Shown here in pieces: positions 36,985-50,800 of a DNA stretch of 64,000 nt. The notes beneath the pieces are model-generated. The model did not search any database. It saw only the letters and a list, made by a program, of their open reading frames with translations, and was not told the DNA's origin. Both the position numbers and the translations under genes were made by a program. Source of the DNA: Doris montereyensis (Eukaryota; Mollusca; Gastropoda; Nudibranchia; Dorididae); assembly GCA_037039925.1 (NCBI GenBank), contig JAXRKP010001278.1, positions 1 to 64,000 on the forward strand. Direction: 5' to 3'. Each line of letters begins with the position of its first letter. Position 1 is the first letter of the stretch.

Positions 36985-38265
36985 TATCTATCCTAGGACC
37001 AGTTCTCTTTACTCTCTACACCACTCCATTGGCTGACATAATTGAGCGGCATAACATCAAATATCATCTATATATGCAGACGACACTCAACTATACATAC
37101 CCCTGATATAATTGTCTTTGGAATGCGTACACGCTCAAAACTATTAATGCATGCAATGTAAATATTTGTAATTCACATATTGAAATTTCCAATGCTGTTA
37201 AGAATTTAGGCTTTCTTCTTGATCCTCACCTCACAATAGAGAAGCAAATTAATAAAATAATGTCAAACATTTATGTTCCATCTTAAGAATATTAGCAGAA
37301 TCAGATATTTTATTGATGAGGATACTGCTAAACTTTTGATAAATGCCTTTGTAATCAGTAGATTGGATTACTGCAACTCCCTCTTGTCTGGTATGTCAAA
37401 AAACATCTATCTAAACTTCAAAAGATACAAAATTATGCAGCCAGAACTATTGCTCTTAAAAAGAAATCTGATCACATTACCAATGTACTTAAAGACCTCC
37501 ATTGGTTCCCAGTCAGAGAGAGAGAATTGACTTTAAGGTCCTTTGCATGACTTATAAATGTTTAAATAATCTAGCTCCCCCTATCTAGACGAGCTTTCAA
37601 CCCCTATTTTAAACCTAGAGTCTTGAGGTCTAATAATAGTAATCTTTGTATCCGTACATCAATTTGTTTTGGTGAGAAAGCTTTTTCTGTGTGTGCACCT
37701 CAACTGTGGAATGGTCTGGATAAATGTTGTAGGAACTCCATAACCCTTGAATCGTTTAGGAAGTCTCTTAAAACGTACCTGTTTAAGAGGGCATATAATG
37801 CTTTTATTGTCTTTTTAAGCCTTTAACGATCGTTGTTTTTGTTAGGATAGCTTATATTTATTATGAATCTTTTGATTATGTCTATGCGCATTATATTTAT
37901 ATATCTCATGTCTCTTGTAAGAGCGCTCTATTCATTGAATATTTTACTAATTCATTGTATCTATCTTTTTAGCTTAATGTATTATTTACAATTACAATGT
38001 ATCTTTTAGATTTCGTGATCATGTTATACTCTTTGTATGTTTTAAGATTGTTTTATCATTTGAATCTTTTGAATGGACTCTTAAACCCTTCTATTTTATT
38101 TTAGGATAATCATATGATACATTTTGACTCTTTTAAATGTCATGTTCTATGACCATTATAATTTATTTATATATATATGTTGTATTGTATGCTATTGTGA
38201 GGCGCTTTGAGCTCTTTTGAGAAAAGGTGCCATAGAAGTATATATATATATTATTATTATATAGA
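36985..38265 (+). mobile_element. L2/CR1-like LINE 3' end, 5'-truncated
   Basis: Opens inside the reverse transcriptase (ILGPVLFTLYTTPLADIIE, then a catalytic YADD-like box now reading YMQTT). It continues with NAVKNLGFLLDPHLTIEKQI, RIRYFIDEDTAKLL, VISRLDYCNSLLSG, NYAARTIAL, LKDLHWFPVRERI and FSVCAPQLWNGLD..SLKTYLF, ending in a stop near 37826. The 3' tail GCGCTTTGAGCTCTTTTGAG, then AAAAGGTGCCATAGAAGTAT and (TA)n(TTA)n, is a classic L2-type terminus. It is broken by frameshifts. Confidence 0.82.
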
Positions 38266-38269
38266 TCTA

Positions 38270-38694
38270 CAGTAGAAATACTTAAAACCGAAAAAGTCGA
38301 TGAACCGCAAAGAAATTGATAAATTGTACAAGTTTCTTCTTTGTCTTTGTATGAGTTCGTATGATAAACCGAAATGTTTCTAAGCGCAAATGTCTTTAAA
38401 CCGAAACCTTTCCCCCTTTTTCTTTCGTTTCATCCTCTTCAATTTCAATAATTCCGCAAATGGGTCACACATGGTCACACGTAATGCCTATCGATATGAA
38501 ATAAAGAGCGTAACTGAGGAGATGAGGGGGACGGGGGTGGTAGTCAAAATCTTCAATTACCGCACATCGCTTAGACGGCGAAAAGGGAAGACAGCGGGGG
38601 ACTGGTACGGGGGGAGGTGGGGGTGTAGAACCACGCAGGCGAGATGTTCTTGGTTAGAGGGTCCCCATAATTTCGGTTTAAAGTATTTCTACTG
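38270..38694. mobile_element. 425-bp MITE with TA target site
   Basis: Ends are CAGTAGAAATACTTAAAACC and, read inward from the right, CAGTAGAAATACTTTAAACC, each flanked by TA. About 25 bp of terminal repeat extends into CCGAAA. This fits a Tc1/mariner-type MITE. A second AAACCGAAA-type motif lies inside near 38395. It abuts the microsatellite tail of the preceding LINE. The open frame across it has no recognisable product. Confidence 0.75.
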
Positions 38695-38699
38695 TATAT

Positions 38700-40225
38700 A
38701 TCAGTAGGGCTGGTTAGTTCTTTTTGATGTGTCTGTTAAATGTTCTCTTAAAAACTAGTTAAATTAAAATGATTCTTATTTCATTGACAGTACAGCTCTC
38801 ATTTCAATAAAAGAATTATTCCATACAATAACTAACAAGAATATGTTATCATAATTTGTTGTCTTGAAGTGGGTGCGCTTTTTTGCTATTAAAATGTAGG
38901 TCTAGCTCAGCTGATGTTACAGTGGCCATGTTGATGTCAGAGAAGGGAAAGTTGGGGACATTCCATGGCATCAACCAATCAAAATGCACAGTTTTATACA
39001 AGAGTATGGCTTGCCTTAGAATCTTCCATCGCCATAGGATGATTTTTTGGAAGGAGTTCCATAGTTGGGGTTCCACCCAAGGGACATAATAAAGAGGGAG
39101 GGGGGGGGTAAGCAATCAGGATGAAGATAGTGTGTCCCCCAATGGTACTCCTTAAGAATTGATGTCGCAGTGATACAAGGATTTTAAAGAATGGCTGGGA
39201 AGATAGGGAATGCCATCGCCAATTTGAATCGTGAAAGGGGGTTTCCCCATGATTACATAAGAACCCAGTGAGATAAAAAGGTGAGGGGGGGGGGGGGGGG
39301 TTGTTTCCCATGAATAAGATGAGTCAGCATACAAATCAAGACTCAACACTTTCTGGGCAAATCTGCCAACTCTTTACAGTTACAGCCCCACGTTTTACCA
39401 AGTTTTATTTAAATTGTTGATCTATGGTCTTTTTAGTGTAATATTCAGATTTTAAAATAATTTGCCTGCTTGTCTCTTGGCACTTTAAATATAGAATGCC
39501 CAGGCGATATTTATTATATTATTAATTACTTCATGCTTTTCGGCATTCTATAGAATGCCTGATGTCTTACTTTGCCATTAACATTTTTATATATATTGTC
39601 AGTGAAACCGTCAAAATATTTATGCCTGCGTGACATAATTTTTAAAGAAAAGCAAAAAACCATAATAATTAAATCATTGAATGGGGCTGCAAACACTATG
39701 TTATGCCTCTTGAATTTTAATTTAATAACTATTCAAATTTTATTCCTTACAATGGAGTAAATGGAAAGAAATTAATCAGTAAATTATGCACTTACACGGT
39801 TGGAGTTAAACGTTTTGAAAGATTCAACAAACGAGCCCACTCCTTGGCTTAGAGGTTAGAGTTTCCAAGGCAGAGTGAAAAGTGGAAATTTGCCTGAGCT
39901 ATATCATGTGTGCAACTGGAGCCATTCTATTGGATCAAGGCCTCCAATATTTATAAAAACTTGAAAGAAGCATGTATTTGATCATTTGAAGGACAAATCT
40001 CACATCACATATATCGTGGACTTGGCACGTTTAGACAGTTTCACCAACTACCGCCATATATAATATTATGTATACATGTATTCTTTTCTTCTTGTATATA
40101 ACCTGTTTTCCTTTCTTGTCATGAGATCCTTTTTAATAATACTAGTAGTTACTTCAACGTTCAAGTTGATATATATATGAATGATAATTGATTAATGTTG
40201 TCTTTTTTTTGTTTACCTTCTCAGC
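38700..40225. other. no gene seen; likely upstream region or 5' intron of the bL36m gene
   Basis: Contains G-tracts near 39103 and 39287-39300, a dispersed phrase near 39070 and a possible tRNA-like box A near 39850 with no box B. No coding exon was identified. Confidence 0.45.
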
Positions 40226-40803
40226 ATATTTTCTGCAATGGCATTACGAACACATCTTGCAAATCATGGCCAAGGTGTCTGGAGTATATGTTCTAAAGCC
40301 TTGAAAGTTTTCTCAGGTCGCCGAACAGAATCTTCAGCGACAAAACGTTCCTCAACACATTGTGTTCCCACTCAACCAGACAATCAGGCAACCCAAGGGC
40401 AACAAAATATTGCAACAGTGAGCCCAGCAGTAACAACAAGATATATTCGCCTGGTCTTCTGTCGAGATCATTTGTCATCCTTGATAGGGTCTCAGTCCCA
40501 ATGTCACCTTCTATCCTTCCCGTGCGGCACTACCAGTCCATCCTGAGACCGAGATTGCACTGTAAAGGTTGCTACTTTGTCTGGCGTCACGGAAGGAAGT
40601 TTGTCGAGTGCAGTGACGCACCCAGCCACAAGCAAATGAAAAAATTGCCCACCCGTAAAGTTTGGCTAGAAGACTACACTAGAGGGGATGTTAACGTGGC
40701 TATGAATTGGAACAGAGACTTGAAACGAATTGCTGATAGGCATGTAGACAAAACTGTTATTTCACATAATTGGTTAGCTTCAAGAATTGGGAAGGATATC
40801 TGA
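40226..40803 (+). CDS. MRPL36: Mitochondrial ribosomal protein bL36m
   Basis: A pyrimidine-rich acceptor (TTTACCTTCTCAG) ends at 40225 and ATG follows at 40238 (MALRTHLANHGQGVW), a plausible mitochondrial targeting presequence. After a frame change somewhere in 40290-40540 the other frame reads IYSPGLLSRSF, then LHCKGCYFVWRHGRKFVEC and SHKQMKK. C-x2-C-x12-C-x5-H followed by KQ is the zinc-binding core of bL36, a component of the large mitoribosomal subunit. Usual family members end shortly after HKQR, but here the frame stays open for about 55 more residues to the stop at 40801-40803 (WLEDYTRGDVNVAMNWN, ending ASRIGKDI). The frame change is a 1-base indel or an unrecognised short intron. Confidence 0.75.
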
Positions 40804-43800
40804 AGAGTGTTGTTAGTAGACTTTATTTATTACATTGATGATCTATTCATAAATTCATTTTAACATAAGAAAAAATGCTTGAATCTATTCTTATTGATTG
40901 TCATTCATTCATTGTCAAGAATATTTGAGTGAAAGGTGGTGTGTGAATTAGGTAGAAAGAGTCGTTATTGATAACCTGACAAGTTTGTGAAAGCATTCAA
41001 ATACCTTTACTTTTAGTTTGTGGAATGATGGATTTTGAAAACAATTAAAAATATGAATTCAAGGAAGAACGTGTTGTACTTTTGTCACACCTCAGACCTT
41101 ATGAACTGTTACAATTACTGAAAAACCCTCACTATAGCTTCTTTGGCATTTATATACATTTAAAAAAATAATAAATAGTTTATTGACATTACACCAATAT
41201 CAATGATATTTCCTACAAAATTAACTCTCTCCCTCTGTCCTCCTCCCCTCGGATGTTTTACGATCTACGGAATGAAGGCCTTCAATGATTTAATTTTGAA
41301 TGAACAACCCCTAATCAGTTACCGGGTACTGTCAGTTGCAAAGAGACGCTGTGTCAGTCAACAAGTGGATTTAAAAGTTATATTTCTTTGGTATAGTGAC
41401 GATTTTTCTTGAATTTAAATTCCTTACCTGCTCTGTATTGTTGTTAAAAACAAATTTCATTGGATTTATTGTGTTTAGGGTTTACGGTTAGATTCTAGAG
41501 CTTTTTTAGGTCTAAATAAAATAGAAAGCTAGCTATCTATAATCTAGAGATATTGTCTAGAAAGATGAAATTTCTTGATGTGGGTTGTGCCACCGACGTG
41601 GTTGATGCGGGGGTGAAAATCTGTGGCGGTGGCATTGGCTCGTCTCAGCCTATTACTGGTAATACTACCCCAGCTAGCAACCATCTCCAACGCCAGGCTC
41701 AGTCCAGCCACTCGTCTCAGCCTACTGCTACTACTATTTCCAATCCCTCAAATTTGAAGAGGAAACAGGCATCTTAAGCAAACTTTTTTTTTTTTCAAAC
41801 CCAGGACTTAGCATGACAATACAAATAAGGGTGGGGGGTGTGAGGCTGGCATCTAAGACTGGATAGGACACTGTTCATATTGTTATGATATCAAATATTG
41901 TTTTGTGGATGTATTTTGCATACTATAAATATAAGTTTCAATGTGTATTATTTCATACATGGAGTGACAGTTGGCACTTTATACATGACACTACAGAACC
42001 TGACAATGACATTTGGGTGCTCTTATCTGTTATTATGTTCCATCATATACTCATTTAATGTATGTGTTCTATTTTGGGGAGTTAGGTGGATATAGGCCAG
42101 GTCGCAACAATTTTCAGGGGATTTTGATGAGGCCCGTCAGAATTTCAGGGAATTTGAATGGGATTGAGTTTCACCCCCTCTATCCCTCTCTCTCTCGGCA
42201 ACTAAGTGAGAGCAAAAGGAGTGACAGAAAATCAGTGAACCTATTGACTGCCTTTGTGGAAAAGAATCTAAATAAAGTGTGTATGGTAAATCTTTCATTT
42301 CTTACTCAACACTCCACAAGCATGACCAATTTATTGAAAATGATTCATCAACCCATCGCTTTTCAAGGCTTAATTAGGTCATTAACCTTGAACTACCAAG
42401 TAAAGGAGGTAACATAACGATATGGTGTCAGTAAACTATTTCTTGTGCACATACTACTTTAATTAACTTGATTAAAAAAATTATTTTAGATGCTTGAATA
42501 ATTTCACTTTCATGTATAACATGCATCCATATTATCTTTGACATTGTTCAGTTAGTTGGAACATTCAGGAGGTGATTGTTCAGGTGAAGATAGATAGTGA
42601 CTCCGTGAGGAGTAGAATTTTCGTTTTGATCTAGTTCTGGATCTAACCTGCTATTATTCTCAAACTCGAGATGAAAGTCTGATTTACTATCAAAATTTAC
42701 ATCAATGGCATCTGTGCTGCCTCATAATCTTCTTCATTCCACAGGGATTTTAGAAAATAAAATGCCCTTTCACAGCAGGTACACACAGGTGTACTTGTGA
42801 AGAAATTTCGTCTGTCTTAACACATTAACGGTTCGATAACCAGTACAGCAATTTAGATCGAATTAATGTGTACTTTCATTTTAATGCAATTGCCATTTCC
42901 TGAAAGCAACAGAAGTAATTCATTGATTGTAGTTTCAAAGTAAATGAGCTTGAACACATGCTGGTTCTTTCGAAATTGGGTCGGGTGCATCTAGACACAT
43001 TGAGAATTGCGAGTTTGGATTTTAGCGGGTGCATTGAGAAGCGATTGGTTAAAAAAAGAAATGCCATACATGTAGGCCTATTGTACCAGTACAGAAATGG
43101 CAAACTGAGGAATCAAGGTTAAAAACAATAAAAACATAATCCTTGATTTATGAGTGAAATCTTTCTTTTTTTATTTTTTCACAACAGCTGAACCATGATG
43201 AATACTCAATCATATCGGTACAACTTGTGAAATTTGTTTACACAACATCAGCAAATTTTCAACAAGAAAATGAATAATAAAAAAACAAAGTTTATAAATG
43301 CAACACATGTGACATATTATTTCTTTTTTTCTGGTATACATGATAACTCTGGGTTAGTTTTATTTCCACACTTTTTTTTCTTTTTTTCCTTATTCTTGTA
43401 TGCACAAATAGAAGTTGCATATTTATGTGTAATGCTAAGAACTAAAACATTAAAACATGCAAAAGAAAATGTAACCGCAAAAGTTTCAAAAGGTAATGAT
43501 GGGAATACATCAATTATTGACAAAGTTACCATTCAAATTAGTGTTTGCTGCACATCAAACAAAACAGATCAAACATTTCGGTCTTGATAGACAACTTTGC
43601 TAAATTTGCATAGCTCATATTAATATTATGACAGTGAGTAAGTGAAATCCAATTATATGTAAATATAGTTCTCTGTCGATATGTTTTGCATTTTTCAGTA
43701 ACATTTTTATATCAAATAATAGAAAAGTGTGATTAAAATTATTGAAAGATGATATGATACTCATACTTATACTTATAATCTAACTAAGGAACATATAATT

Positions 43801-44722
43801 AATACAATAAAACTTCATTTGCATGTGTATATAGTATAAGACAAAATATTGTAAAATTAACATAAAGACACTTTAATAATAATAATAGACTAATCATATT
43901 ATCTGATTAATACATTCTTGTCAAAACAAAACATATTTTGAAAATGTAACTTAACATGTATGCTGTACACTATTTATAAACATAGCATGTTAGCAACAAC
44001 AAAACAGTTATAAAAACTCAATGATTATGTAGTTGCCATATTATAGAAGAAGGGGAAAGAATCACTAACATTAACAATAACATCTCATTATTCTCATACA
44101 GGAAATCACAAAGTTACTGCCTGAAGACCCATTCTCCTCAATCTCATGGGCATATTTAGAAGTTGTCATTAAATTTCAACCTTACTGACTTACCGTACCA
44201 TGCTTGGTATGGTTTTTATGTAATGCAATAATAATAATACATAGTACTGTCACACAGGTGGAATTTTAACATTGCTAACAATGCAGATTGGCATATATGC
44301 CATTACTATTACTGTAGTATTATCAATACCTAGTGTAAATTTAGAGCTACAAATTACTTGCATTTTTTTCATTGGATGTAACACTGGACGAAAAGGGAAA
44401 TTATTCAAACTTTTCACAGTTAATACTAATACTCACAGATATGTTGAGTAGTCTATGTATGTGAATTGCAGTGCAGGAAAGTCTGAAGGAATTGTTGATT
44501 GAATTGGCATGATATTTGTTACGTTTGAGCAAGTCCTGAGAATTTTGGATGTCAGTTAAGAATTCTAACAACCAACTAAAACAAAACAACAACAAAGTTC
44601 CTGAAATCCTTATCATTTAGTTAAAGTCCTTGAAATACTGTATTGCAAAAAATCTTTGCTTTTGATTGTTTTAAATTTACAAATCAATCAAGAAACTAAA
44701 TGTTTCTCTACAATTTACATTT
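40804..44722. other. Intergenic region between convergent bL36m and DHRS4-like genes
   Basis: AT-rich, with no recognisable gene. Short open frames at 41203-41412, 41553-41777, 42013-42417 and 43234-43587 have no domain and low-complexity composition. The 3' ends of both flanking genes point into it. Confidence 0.5.
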
Positions 44723-44836
44723 TTACAATCGCCCCTGGTGACCTCCAGCGATTAAAATGCTTTCTCCTGTGATGTAGGATGAATCGTCTGAAGCTAGAAA
44801 AGATGCTGCACCAGCGCAGTCTTCTGAACGCCAATC
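44723..44836 (-). CDS. DHRS4: DHRS4-like last exon
   Basis: Acceptor TTGTTGTTGACAG, stop TAA at 44723-44725. Reads [20 protein letters not shown], then [14 protein letters not shown]. To join the previous exon as KRIG.SEDCAG one T must be added in GGCGTTCAG. As written the frame fails at the junction. The last three residues, GRL, are one change away from the consensus peroxisomal tripeptide SRL. Confidence 0.85.
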   Translation of the reverse strand, partial: DWRSEDCAGAASFLASDDSSYITGESILIAGGHQGRL

Positions 44837-47800
44837 CTGTCAACAACAATGAAAAACAAAAGCATGTTAAATAAAAAATAAACATGCCGATATTTACAAT
44901 TACATTACAATATATTATTATGCCAAGAACTGATTACAATACACACATGTGTTAGTAAGTGGTTAGTAACTGATTAATCAATATACCATACCTATTTCTT
45001 TCTCTCTCTGTTTCTTTGAAGAAAACGACAGAGTGCTTTGTCTCATTAATTATGATTATCTATGAGACAATCGTCACTAGTTTAAGAATTGTGTGTATGC
45101 AAGAGAAAGATAAGGAGATCTGACAATTGTCACTAGTTTTAGAATTGTATGCAAGAGAAAGAAAAGGAGACATGACAATCGTCACTAGTTTTAGAATTGT
45201 ATGCAAGAGAAAGATAAGGAGACATGACAATCGTCACTAGTTTTAGAATTGTATGCAAGAGAAAGATAAGGAGACATGACAATCGTCACTTAGTCCTCTT
45301 GATAGTACATGTACAACTTAGTACAAGGCAGTAATCTTTAGTGGTAATGTGGTATGTGAAAGGTGTGTGTGTGTTGGGGGAGTTCATGCTATGCATTTTG
45401 TTGGGTTTTTGTTCTTGTGAAAGGCTTATCCTCTCGAAAAAGCTATTTGCTTTTCAGTGCAGTTATGTGCTGTTTAATCCTCTTGCCCTCAGAAGCCCTA
45501 TCAATTCCTGCCCTGCTGTCCTCAAAGTATCTTTACTTGTGCTAGGTCAATCTCCTCAAGATATAACTCTTTAAAAGAACAAGATACAATTTTTTTTTTA
45601 ATCATTTCACACAAACAATGGTCATTACAAATGTAAAAAAATGCCAGTTGTATAGACAAATGATTGAACTTTAATTTGGTGTACAACATTCATAGAAATT
45701 TGCTCAGTTTTGGAGGAAAAAAATAATGAAAAGAGAATTTTTTTCTTCTTCAGACTCAGACATCAACACATACTCATAAAAATTACTGTTTGAGATCATT
45801 TTGGAAGGTAGCAAAACAATAATCCTTTTGACATAAATGAACCTTACACACAACACAACCAAACACAGTCTCTGGGGTTCCATTTGAAGCTGTTTTTTCC
45901 CAGTTTTCCTACACCAGACGCAACCCTTTTTACGTCCGAAGAGTTTTGTTATTTCATGTTCAACTGGGTCACTGCTTGAAAACCCGCCAACAGAAATGTT
46001 CTTCTTCCTTCTTTTCCTGATGGAATTGTTCTCAATCAATGAAGTAAGCACAGAGGACCTAAGTCTAAATGGGAAAGCTTCTTTTGAGGGTATTATTTTT
46101 TGAAGTAAGAGTAACCATGAATTCATCATTGCCAGTTGAGTCAGGAACCACACGCAACTCCTCCACCATTTTTTGGACCGGCGTCCGATTGGATAAGAAG
46201 ACCTCAGTTGGTCGTGGAGATCAACCCCACCCATTGACTTGTTGTAGTCGAGTACTGATTGGTGGATCTCCTTTTGGACAGGTCCAGTCTTGGTTCGGCG
46301 GCGTGCAGTTGACATGACAGGGTTTGGCGTCGTCGATACGAACTGGGCGTTTGTCAACCCATGACGTTGCTACAAGGTTTCCTCGTTGGCGTATTGTATT
46401 TTGCATGCCCCTTTTGTTGTGTTGAATCTTTCAAGTTTTGAGGCCATCCTTTTCGATTTGGGCGGATTGTTGCACAAGCATATATGCCTCTCTGCAGCAA
46501 GTACTTTGATTTCTGCTAAGAAACAAGGTTCCATCTGTCAGTGTCATCACGTCGTCCTCTTTGCTCCTGTTGTTGCTCTGCATAGACATTTGTCTCTCTC
46601 ACACAGCTCTAAAGAAATTGTGGAGAATTACTGCCATAAACCTTGTCCCAGATCTCCTGCATAGCATGGAACGCCATGCTTGTGTTTGACAGCTCGTAGT
46701 CGTAGTTGTTTTCCGTAGGCGATCGCGTCTGAATTTTATATCAAACGAAAGGGAAGTAACTCTAGAATTTAACTATCTGGTAGAGAGAGCCGGGTGATTT
46801 GAAATATCACCATCACTATGCAACTAATACAGTGTACTCGATTACGGGCAGTGCGAAGGTCTGTCAGTCCTGGGCGATCGCGGGTGATGCAAGGGTGTAT
46901 GCATGTTGGGCGCTCACGGACAATGCAAGGGTGTATGCATGTTGGGCGCTCATGGACAATGCAAGGGTGTATGCATGTTGGGCGCTCATGGACAATGCAA
47001 GGGTGTATGCATGTTGGGCGCTCATGGACAATGCAAGGGCAAGAGGATTAAACACTACATTGATACGGTAATGATACAATGCCTGTGATTTGTGATAACT
47101 GCGTGTTGTTCATTAATCTCCCCATCGCTCACAGCCTGTTTCATAGTGTATGGCACCGCTCCAGTTTGGTTTTAACACATCGCTTCACTTTTGACTTGGG
47201 GACCGTGTGAGTGTGACTGTGACTAAACAGACGAGCGCTGGATGAATAAACTCTAGATCTAGATCCTGGGGGCATGGTGGGTGGGGCAGGGATGGGATGG
47301 GTGATACATATCAGTATAATGACAGTGGTAGTTTGATAGTGAGGGGATGTGGGGTGTGGGATTGGGATGGGAATGGGAGGCCAACACGGAAATCTCAAAC
47401 TCATTGATGTGACCTGGAGGAGTTTGAGATAACTGTGCTGCATTGTATATTATATAAATGTAATGTAACAGTGTGAGGGGCAATTCTAAAATATGTTGAA
47501 AGAGCATCTCACCTTTTCATGAATATCGATTGTAAAGCCATCTCTTCGGCAGCCTCATTCGAAGTAAGCTGAAAATTCGATTTAAAAACTTGTGTTACTG
47601 TTACATAATGTAAAATTAATAATAAAAAAAAGAAGTCTTCTGTTACGTACGATATCATCGATGAAATAAAGGAGTACAGTGGAAACCGGTTATAACAAAT
47701 AACAGGATCGATGGGGAAGAGGCAACAGTCCTATTATTAGCGGTTTTGCAAGGGAAATATAACCCAAGAGAGTCGCAAATGACACTCGTCATACACCAGT

Positions 47801-50800
47801 AATATTAGCCAGTGAATGGAAGCCCAGCCATTTTAATGTACCAGATACATGCTCTCCCCCTCTCTTTTTTTTAGGCCTATCGTGTACTCTCAAAACCTCT
47901 CTATCTTTACATACTGTGAAATCAAAGGAGAGACATTTATCTTTCTTACTAATACATTGAAACCAATAGAAACAAATTTCATTTACATCGTAATATAGTA
48001 AGTATGTTTTTACATACTGTGAAATCAATGTAATATAGTGTGTATGTTTTTATATACTGTGAAATCAATGTAATATAGTGTGTATGTTTTTACATACTGT
48101 GAAACTAAAGATAAAGATGGATTTACACAAGTGCAGGCTCACCGACTGCACATCATTTATCCTCCAGAAGGCCATTTCATTCAAAATCCTTCTCAACTCC
48201 GTAGGGAGCATACAGTATAGCAGCCTCTTAGGCGCTTCATACTAACACTCTGCCAAGGTCCTTCTCTACATATAGCTTGGTACACATTCACACCTGAGTT
48301 AAGTAAGGGAAGTAGAGTGAAATACCTTCTCTGAGACTACAACTCTGTGAAAGAATACCTCAGCCAGTCATGGGTTTTGAACCAATGTCGCCGAGATTAC
48401 AAACTCGCAACGCTATAGTTTCACTACAACACCTCTGATGGGCTGTTCCACTTGTGAGAAGAGTGACAATTTTACCATCAGCATTTCACAACTAATGTCA
48501 AATGGTTTATTTTACAAACGAAATCAAAGTATTCAAATGTATTCAACTTGAGAAATTTTTTAACAAGTCGCTGCACGAATCTATGACTTTATGGTTGAGA
48601 TGAGAGGCAGACACCTAACCTCTGGATCATCGTGTCACCTAAAAGAAAAAAAAAGCCCTCCAGAAGATCAGGAAGAGCACAGTGTAGTTATTACAATGTA
48701 ACAGTAATACATATTATTAATATTCTTGTCACACTGCACTTACGGCTTGGCTGAACTTTGTTTTTATCAACCCGGGAGCTAACACGTTGATTCTGATGTT
48801 CATGGCAGCCAGTTCAGGGGCCAAAGTCTTGCACATACCAAGAAGAGCAGTTTTAGTCATGCTGTAGACACCAATCAGCTGCGACATCATAATATAAGTA
48901 AGATAAGATATGAGATCGATTTTATGAATCCAAAAAGGAAATTTAAAGGAAAATTTAATAGATTACTACAGGTATAGAGAAGTGATAAATTTCCAAGTTT
49001 TATGAAGCGTAGGCGGTTCCATAGAAAGTAGAAATCATAACGGCTACATTATTATTAGCGATCATTTTTTTGGACAGCTTGCTAAGTTATTGTTACCATA
49101 TGCAGGTACTAGCACTACCCATATTATGAATATAATTCGTTGAGGTAAATAAAAAAAAAGATGAAAATATGTTTCATAGTTTCAAACATGATCGTATAAT
49201 AATATAATTATAATTATAATAATTTCTTAAATAAAGTTCTCTCTGCTACGAATATTTAATCAAGATTCAGCCAAACCCATGTTCAGCTCAGCAGTCTTAT
49301 CAGGGGATTTTTTTAAAGCAAAAAAAAAGAGATGGATGTCGTTTGCGCCATATAACTTAAGTGTGTCGAATGAACAGATTTAAAATAAATTATTTACAAC
49401 TTAAATTATAAGTAACGACAAATATTTAAAAAATGATGCGGAGATAAGAATTATTAAGATGTATGTAAACAAGGTCACATTAATGCCTCTGAAAAGAATG
49501 AAATTGAAATCAACATTTTCATATCACCTACCGAAAAAGGGTCATATGCAGCAACTGAAGAAATTAAAATGATAGCACCACGTCTGGAATTATAATAAAA
49601 GACAATGACGTATGCCTGTGACTCGCATGTCAAAACAGCTTTCCACTCTCATTTTTTATTCGCCAAAGGCTAAGCAATTTTGTTTGTTTCTTTATTATAA
49701 ATAAACGAATTATAACATTTTTGTTTGTTTTGTTTCATTGAAATTAACTCTGTCCATCATATGCAGTGATCTCGGATGAACTAAGAGGAAACACCAAGAT
49801 GAGATGCCTGGAAAAAATGGAAGGAAAGAGATACGACCTACCAGTGACCAGCAGCTCTCTCCAACCGCCCACAACAATTTAGTATTAATATTTATACATG
49901 TATAACAAATTTGCTGATAACTGAAAGACGAAATGCAAAACACGACGGATGATAATACTGGCCACGTGCATTGTGAAATTTGAGCGTGCGTTCAGATGAA
50001 CTCTGGTATGAGTACCCATATAGTTAAACATGTGCACTTGGTTCAGCTTCTGTACAGTTTTGTGTACATGCGGTACTCGTTTGGTAGTATTGTTAAAAAA
50101 AGAAAAGTTTTTATTTTAAAAGCACAATAAACGTTTCAAAGGCATACAAAATATCCGGATTATTTTTTCTCAGATAGCTGGCCCTGGCAGGCATGCTTGT
50201 TTGTGGATTGAGAATAAATTTGTTTCTATGAAATTTAGCCCGTCCACCATATGCGGTGTGGTGGTCTCAGGGAGAATTAAAAGGAAACAGCAAGATGAAA
50301 GGTGAGTGAAAGAAGAAAAGAAAGAAGTAGGACCTACCAGTAGAACCCGCCAACAGCCCACTTGAGAACAAGAGCCAGAGGTCTAAACCTAAGTATTGTG
50401 TAAAAAAATAGTCCCTGGAAAAATGAAAAAGTTCCCATTGCTGAATGGAATGTAAAAAAAACCCAACAAAAACTGGATGAATTTCGGTCTGGAGCAAATT
50501 TTCGGTGATTAATATTAATTAATGATGATCAAGAGTCATTGACAGAACACTAACAAATCTCAGTCACACAAATTCAAAAAAAGCAGTTACATGTACTAGG
50601 CAAGTTAAAGCAAACACTAAACACATAACAATTTAAACAAAACGACGGAACGCAAATTTGACAAGCATATTTATTTGTTTCATTGGAATTTACCTTGTCC
50701 ACCATAGGAAGTGATCACAGGGTGAATTAGTATGACTTGTTTGTTTCTTTGATTATAATTTATCCTGTCTACTATATGTGGTGATCTAAGGGTGAATTAA

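Noticed and set aside
39830..39960. Possible SINE head (box A TGGCTTAGAGG)
   Set aside because: No box B at the expected spacing.
41553..41777. 74-codon Ser/Gln/Thr-rich open frame
   Set aside because: Low complexity; nothing supports it as a gene.
42013..42417. 134-codon open frame
   Set aside because: No recognisable domain, no splice or promoter context, mixed composition.
46799..47088. [12 protein letters not shown] repeat frames
   Set aside because: The 36-bp minisatellite keeps all frames open; no protein is implied.
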